The position numbers and the translations under genes are program-made. 64,000 nucleotides of DNA. Origin: JAUVXJ01 sp964433755. GTDB taxonomy: Bacteria; Chloroflexota; Anaerolineae; UBA7937; B3-Chlor. The stretch covers positions 806,001-870,000 of the forward strand of contig CAYSSR010000001.1 of the NCBI GenBank assembly GCA_964433755.1, written 5' to 3'. Shown piece after piece: positions 60,789 to 64,000 of this stretch. The notes beneath the pieces were generated by a model. It was not told the origin of the DNA, made no database searches, and saw only the letters and a program-made list of their open reading frames with translations. Numbering within the stretch: position 1 is the stretch's first letter; each line of letters opens with the position of its first letter.

Positions 60789-63098
60789 ATGGAGGCGTAT
60801 TGCGTGCGGTGCAAGGCCAAGAGAGTGATGGCGGACCCGCACCCAGTCTACACGGATAAGGGCCGGCCGGGCACGAGAGGGACGTGTCCCGTGTGCGGCA
60901 GCAACATGTTTCGGATGGGCAAGACCGCGGCCCACGCGTCGCTCCCCAAGCCCGAGGTGCCGCTGGGAGACGGCAAGCTGGTCATCGTCGAGTCTCCCGC
61001 CAAGGCGCGTACGATAGGCAAGTTCCTGGGCAAGGATTACCGGGTGGAGGCCACGCTGGGCCACGTACGAGACCTGCTGAAGTCCCGGCTGAGCGTGGAC
61101 GTGCAAAACGACTTCCAGCCGACGTATCGCGTGCTCAACGAGAAGCGCAAGACGGTCAAGCATCTCAAGAAAGAAGTGAAGAAGGCCGGTGAGCTGTACC
61201 TGGCGACGGACCCTGACAGGGAGGGCGAGGCCATCGCCTGGCACCTCTTGGAGGAGGTGGAGGTCGGCAACCGCCCCGTGCGCAGGGTGGTCTTCCACGA
61301 GATCACAGACGGTGCGATCAGAGAGGCCTTCGAGAACTACCGCGACATAGACATGCAACTGGTGGACGCCCAGCAGGCGCGACGCATCCTCGATAGGCTG
61401 GTGGGCTATCAGATCAGCCCCTTGCTCTGGAGGAGCGTCCGAGGTGGACTATCGGCCGGCCGGGTTCAGTCGGTGGCGGTGCGTCTGGTGGTGGATCGGG
61501 AGAGGGAGATCGAGGCCTTCGTCCCTGAGGAGTACTGGTCCATCGAGGCCGAGCTGGCCAAGCAGGAGACGAGGGGCCAGGACCCGCGAGAGAGCTTCTG
61601 GGCCAAGCTGCACAAGATCAAGGGCGAGGATGTCGATCTTCGCCATCAAGAAGACGCGCAGAAGATCGTAGACGAGCTGCAAGGGGCCAGCTACGTCGTG
61701 GCCAAGGTGGAGAAGCGCCAGCGGCGGCGGAAGCCTCCGGCGCCCTTCCGGACCAGTACCTTGCAGCAGGACGCCTCCCGGCGGTTGAGGTTCTCTGCCA
61801 GGCGCACGATGCGTACCGCCCAGCAGTTGTACGAGGGTATAGACCTTGGCCCTGAAGGCAGCGTGGGCCTCATCACCTATATGCGCACCGACTCGGTGAC
61901 CGTATCGGCCCAGGCCCAGGCCGAAGCCAGGAGCTACGTCGCAGAGACCTTCGGGAAGCGGTACGTGCCCGCCAAGGCGCCAAAGTACAAAACCCAGGCC
62001 AAGGGGGCTCAGGAGGCTCACGAGGCCATCCGCCCGACCTCGGTGCGACGGGAGCCGCAAGCGATCAAGCAGTATCTCAGTCTCCAGCAGTTCCGGCTGT
62101 ACGATCTCATCTGGAGGCGCTTCGTGGCCAGCCAGATGGCGGGCGCCGTCGTGGAAGGCACCACGGTGGATATCGAGGCGGGCGATCCGGCCGGGGAGAT
62201 GCCGTATCTCTTCCGTGCCACGGCATCGGCGGTCTTGTTCCCCGGGTTTCTCAGGGTCTACCAGGATCTGAGAAAAGACGAGGGGCAGGGGCCTCCTCTG
62301 CCGCCTCTGTCGCAGCAGGAGGCGCTGGACTTGCTGCAACTCTTGCCCAAGCAGCACTTCACCAAGCCGCCGCCGCGCTACAGCGAGGCTACTCTGGTCA
62401 GGGCGCTGGAAGAGCACGGCATCGGACGCCCTAGCACGTATGCACCTATCCTGTCCACCATCCAGACCAGGGGATACGTGCAGCTCGTGGAGAGGCGGTT
62501 CCATCCCACCGAGCTGGGGTTCATCGTCAACGACTTGCTGGTGGAGCATTTCGGCGACATCGTGGACCTCGGCTTCACGGCCCGTATGGAGGAGAACCTG
62601 GACCTCATCGCCTCGGGCGAGAAGGAATGGGTGCCCGTCCTGCGAGGTTTCTACGACCGGTTCGGGGGTCAGCTCGAGCGAGCCACGGAGGAGATGAAGA
62701 AGATAGAGCTGGTGCCCGAGTTGGCCGGGATGGATTGCGACAAGTGCGGCAGCCCCATGGTGATCAAGATGGGGCGATACGGCAAGTTCATCGCCTGTAG
62801 CAACTACCCGAAGTGTAAGAACACCAAACCGTACGTGGTCAAGGTAGGCGTGGAGTGCCCTCGGTGCGGGGGAGACCTGGTGGAGAGGAAGAGCCGCAAG
62901 GGGCGGGTGTTCTACGGCTGCGCCAACTATCCGGAGTGCAACTTCGCCACCTGGGATCGTCCCGTGCCTGAGCCCTGTCCGCAGTGTGGGGGGCTCCTGA
63001 CCCAGTCCGGCAAGGACTCCGTGAAGTGTACGGAGTGTGGCACGGTGCTGGAACGGATGCCCCAGGAAGACGGGGTTCCAGAGGCTGAGATCGTGTAA
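60789..63098 (+). CDS. topA: DNA topoisomerase I with N-terminal DUF5679-like zinc domain
   Basis: The start is ATG 60789; GAGGTGAT lies nine bases before. Residues 1-45 form a small Cys4 domain (YCVRCKAKR, TCPVCGSN), a DUF5679-type module; the Toprim domain then starts with LVIVESPAKARTIGKFLG, with DPDREGEAIAWHL, followed by the type IA core with catalytic Tyr in GLITYMRTDSV. The C-terminus has three zinc-ribbon modules (CDKCGSPM, CPRCGGDL, CPQCGGLL). About 769 residues. It relaxes negative supercoils behind polymerase. The N-terminal module is unusual. It follows the guanylyltransferase by 13 bp. Confidence 0.93.
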   Translation: MEAYCVRCKAKRVMADPHPVYTDKGRPGTRGTCPVCGSNMFRMGKTAAHASLPKPEVPLGDGKLVIVESPAKARTIGKFLGKDYRVEATLGHVRDLLKSRLSVDVQNDFQPTYRVLNEKRKTVKHLKKEVKKAGELYLATDPDREGEAIAWHLLEEVEVGNRPVRRVVFHEITDGAIREAFENYRDIDMQLVDAQQARRILDRLVGYQISPLLWRSVRGGLSAGRVQSVAVRLVVDREREIEAFVPEEYWSIEAELAKQETRGQDPRESFWAKLHKIKGEDVDLRHQEDAQKIVDELQGASYVVAKVEKRQRRRKPPAPFRTSTLQQDASRRLRFSARRTMRTAQQLYEGIDLGPEGSVGLITYMRTDSVTVSAQAQAEARSYVAETFGKRYVPAKAPKYKTQAKGAQEAHEAIRPTSVRREPQAIKQYLSLQQFRLYDLIWRRFVASQMAGAVVEGTTVDIEAGDPAGEMPYLFRATASAVLFPGFLRVYQDLRKDEGQGPPLPPLSQQEALDLLQLLPKQHFTKPPPRYSEATLVRALEEHGIGRPSTYAPILSTIQTRGYVQLVERRFHPTELGFIVNDLLVEHFGDIVDLGFTARMEENLDLIASGEKEWVPVLRGFYDRFGGQLERATEEMKKIELVPELAGMDCDKCGSPMVIKMGRYGKFIACSNYPKCKNTKPYVVKVGVECPRCGGDLVERKSRKGRVFYGCANYPECNFATWDRPVPEPCPQCGGLLTQSGKDSVKCTECGTVLERMPQEDGVPEAEIV

Positions 63099-63128
63099 CC
63101 TGCCTTGGCCGGGTCTGGAGGCCGCTTG

Positions 63129-64000
63129 ATGGCAGAAACAGGTGGTCGAAGAGAGCTGGACGAGCAGCTCGACAAGTACATCGCCCACCTCAAGGTGGAG
63201 AAGGACGCTTCGCCTTACACTCTCCGCAACTATGCCCAGGAGATCCAGCAGTTCTTCGACTTCCTGGATGATCAAGGCATAGCCTCTTGGGAGGGCGTGG
63301 ACCGGCAGGTATTGCGCCGCTACCTGCTCTGGTTGCGCAAGGAGGGGTACGTTGAAGCGAGCATGGCTCGCAAGCTCTCCGAACTGCGCTCTTTCTGCCG
63401 CTACCTGCTCCAGGAAGGTCAACTCGAGCGGAACCCGTTCGACCTGGTGTCCTCTCCTAAGGTTCCCAAGAGGCTACCTCGCTACCTGAAACCAGAGGAG
63501 ATCGAGGCTCTTCTCCGTGCGCCCGATCTGTCCACCCCTTTGGGGCAGCGCGACAAGGCGATCATCGAGATGCTCTACGCCGCAGGCGTCCGGTTGAGCG
63601 AGTTGGTGAGCCTGAACCTGGGCGACCTCAACCTGGATACGGGGCAGATGATGGTATGGGGCAAGGGAGGCAAGGAGAGGGTGGTGCTCCTGGGCGTTCC
63701 CGCGGTTCGTGCGCTGCGTGTGTATCTGGGCGACGGAAGGGCCAAACTGTCGCGAAAGAAGGCCACCGACGCCCTGTTTCTCAACCGCTTCGGCGGGAGG
63801 CTCTCCCGTCGCAGCATTGGATTGATTCTGGATAAGTACAGCAAGCTGGCGGGTCTCTGGAGGAAGGTGACTCCCCACCTTCTGCGGCACACCTTCGCGA
63901 CGCACATGCTGGAGGGGGGAGCTGGCCTGCGGGTGGTCCAGGAGTTGTTGGGCCACGCCCAGCCAACCACCACCGAGATATACACCCACGTCACGCCCGG
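63129..64000 (+). CDS. Tyrosine recombinase XerC/XerD (3' end outside window)
   Basis: The ATG at 63129 follows GGAGG by seven bases. The fragment is about 290 codons and has the N-terminal SAM-like core-binding domain (SPYTLRNYAQEIQQFFDFL) and most of the catalytic domain, including Arg in AAGVRLSELVSLN, Lys in WGKGGKERVV, HLLRHTFATH, LGHAQPTTTEIYTHV, with the catalytic Tyr in the final visible residues. Only a few residues should be missing. Xer recombinases resolve chromosome dimers at dif; topA-xerC neighbours are conserved in Gram-positive bacteria. XerC versus XerD cannot be set here. Confidence 0.9.
   Translation, partial: MAETGGRRELDEQLDKYIAHLKVEKDASPYTLRNYAQEIQQFFDFLDDQGIASWEGVDRQVLRRYLLWLRKEGYVEASMARKLSELRSFCRYLLQEGQLERNPFDLVSSPKVPKRLPRYLKPEEIEALLRAPDLSTPLGQRDKAIIEMLYAAGVRLSELVSLNLGDLNLDTGQMMVWGKGGKERVVLLGVPAVRALRVYLGDGRAKLSRKKATDALFLNRFGGRLSRRSIGLILDKYSKLAGLWRKVTPHLLRHTFATHMLEGGAGLRVVQELLGHAQPTTTEIYTHVTP

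Noticed and set aside
61449..63422. Long antisense frames (657 codons opposite topA; 461 codons opposite the M32/GT4 genes, 42356-43741)
   Set aside because: High GC leaves many open frames on the opposite strand; no domain motif is seen, and the sense frames are well-known proteins.

Overview
The window looks like a chromosomal segment of a high-GC bacterium, most likely a Chloroflexota member (Anaerolineae/Dehalococcoidia-like). This is inferred from gene content and order rather than from a marker search. The pointers are Gram-positive-style neighbourhoods (rpmB/asp23/fakA/recG; ffh/rpsP/khpA/rimM; dprA/topA/xer), lipoproteins and secreted proteins with Pro/Thr-rich linkers, an archaeal-looking cyclic 2,3-diphosphoglycerate synthetase homologue next to thiolase-like/DUF35 pairs, and frequent GTG and TTG starts. 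I found no tRNA, rRNA, CRISPR array, transposase or prophage gene.

1-5.2 kb (minus strand): a CoA-dependent catabolic operon with a cpgS-like GTPase, two thiolase-like proteins, two DUF35 zinc-ribbon/OB-fold partners and the start of an acyl-CoA dehydrogenase. Both thiolase-like proteins lack canonical thiolase catalytic residues, so a lyase (aldolase) role resembling Ltp2-DUF35 is worth considering. 5.2-11.1 kb (minus): a tightly packed housekeeping operon read from a good promoter ahead of coaD: coaD, a coiled-coil protein, DUF177, rpmF, fabD, fabG, asp23, nusB, tatA and an unusual TatA/B-TatC fusion. 11.3-16.7 kb (minus): recG, a DegV/FakB protein, FakA and a second Asp23. rpmB is divergent and has its own promoter and terminator.

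17.3-19.2 kb: rlmN and a YugP-type zinc peptidase (minus). 19.3-20.4 kb: a secreted protein with two PPC domains. 20.5-29.8 kb (minus): a long run of small-molecule catabolism genes: a DAO-type oxidase, an ornithine cyclodeaminase homologue, an HAD-IIA phosphatase, a histidine phosphatase, a YqeC-MocA fusion, a Dph6-like ATP pyrophosphatase, a PreA-like flavin/Fe-S dehydrogenase, a two-helix membrane protein, an SsnA aminohydrolase and a NUDIX hydrolase. SsnA, the PreA-like protein and YqeC/MocA together recall the selenium-dependent molybdenum hydroxylase locus of Escherichia coli. recJ (minus) and fmt (plus) then diverge from back-to-back promoters.

32.8-42.7 kb (mostly plus): amaP-like, a lipoprotein gene (minus), scpB, an M23 peptidase, cmk, plsC, a DUF512 radical-SAM protein, glmS and an M32 carboxypeptidase. 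glmS has a leader of more than 600 nt carrying a near-consensus promoter, a perfect Shine-Dalgarno followed by AUG-UAG, a clear glmS self-cleaving ribozyme with about 50 nt inserted, and a further segment with a T-box-like fold. 42.7-52.6 kb: envelope polysaccharide genes (two GT4 enzymes, VanZ-like, Wzy/WaaL-like, GtrA-like, GT39), a TolB-like lipoprotein, an aminotransferase and hpt. 53-64 kb: an MscS channel, tilS (minus), ffh, rpsP with an RNA-polymerase-alpha-CTD-like tail, khpA, rimM, dprA, a mannose-1-phosphate guanylyltransferase, topA with an extra N-terminal zinc domain, and a tyrosine recombinase cut by the window edge.

All identifications come from reading the sequence against remembered family motifs; no search or folding program was run.
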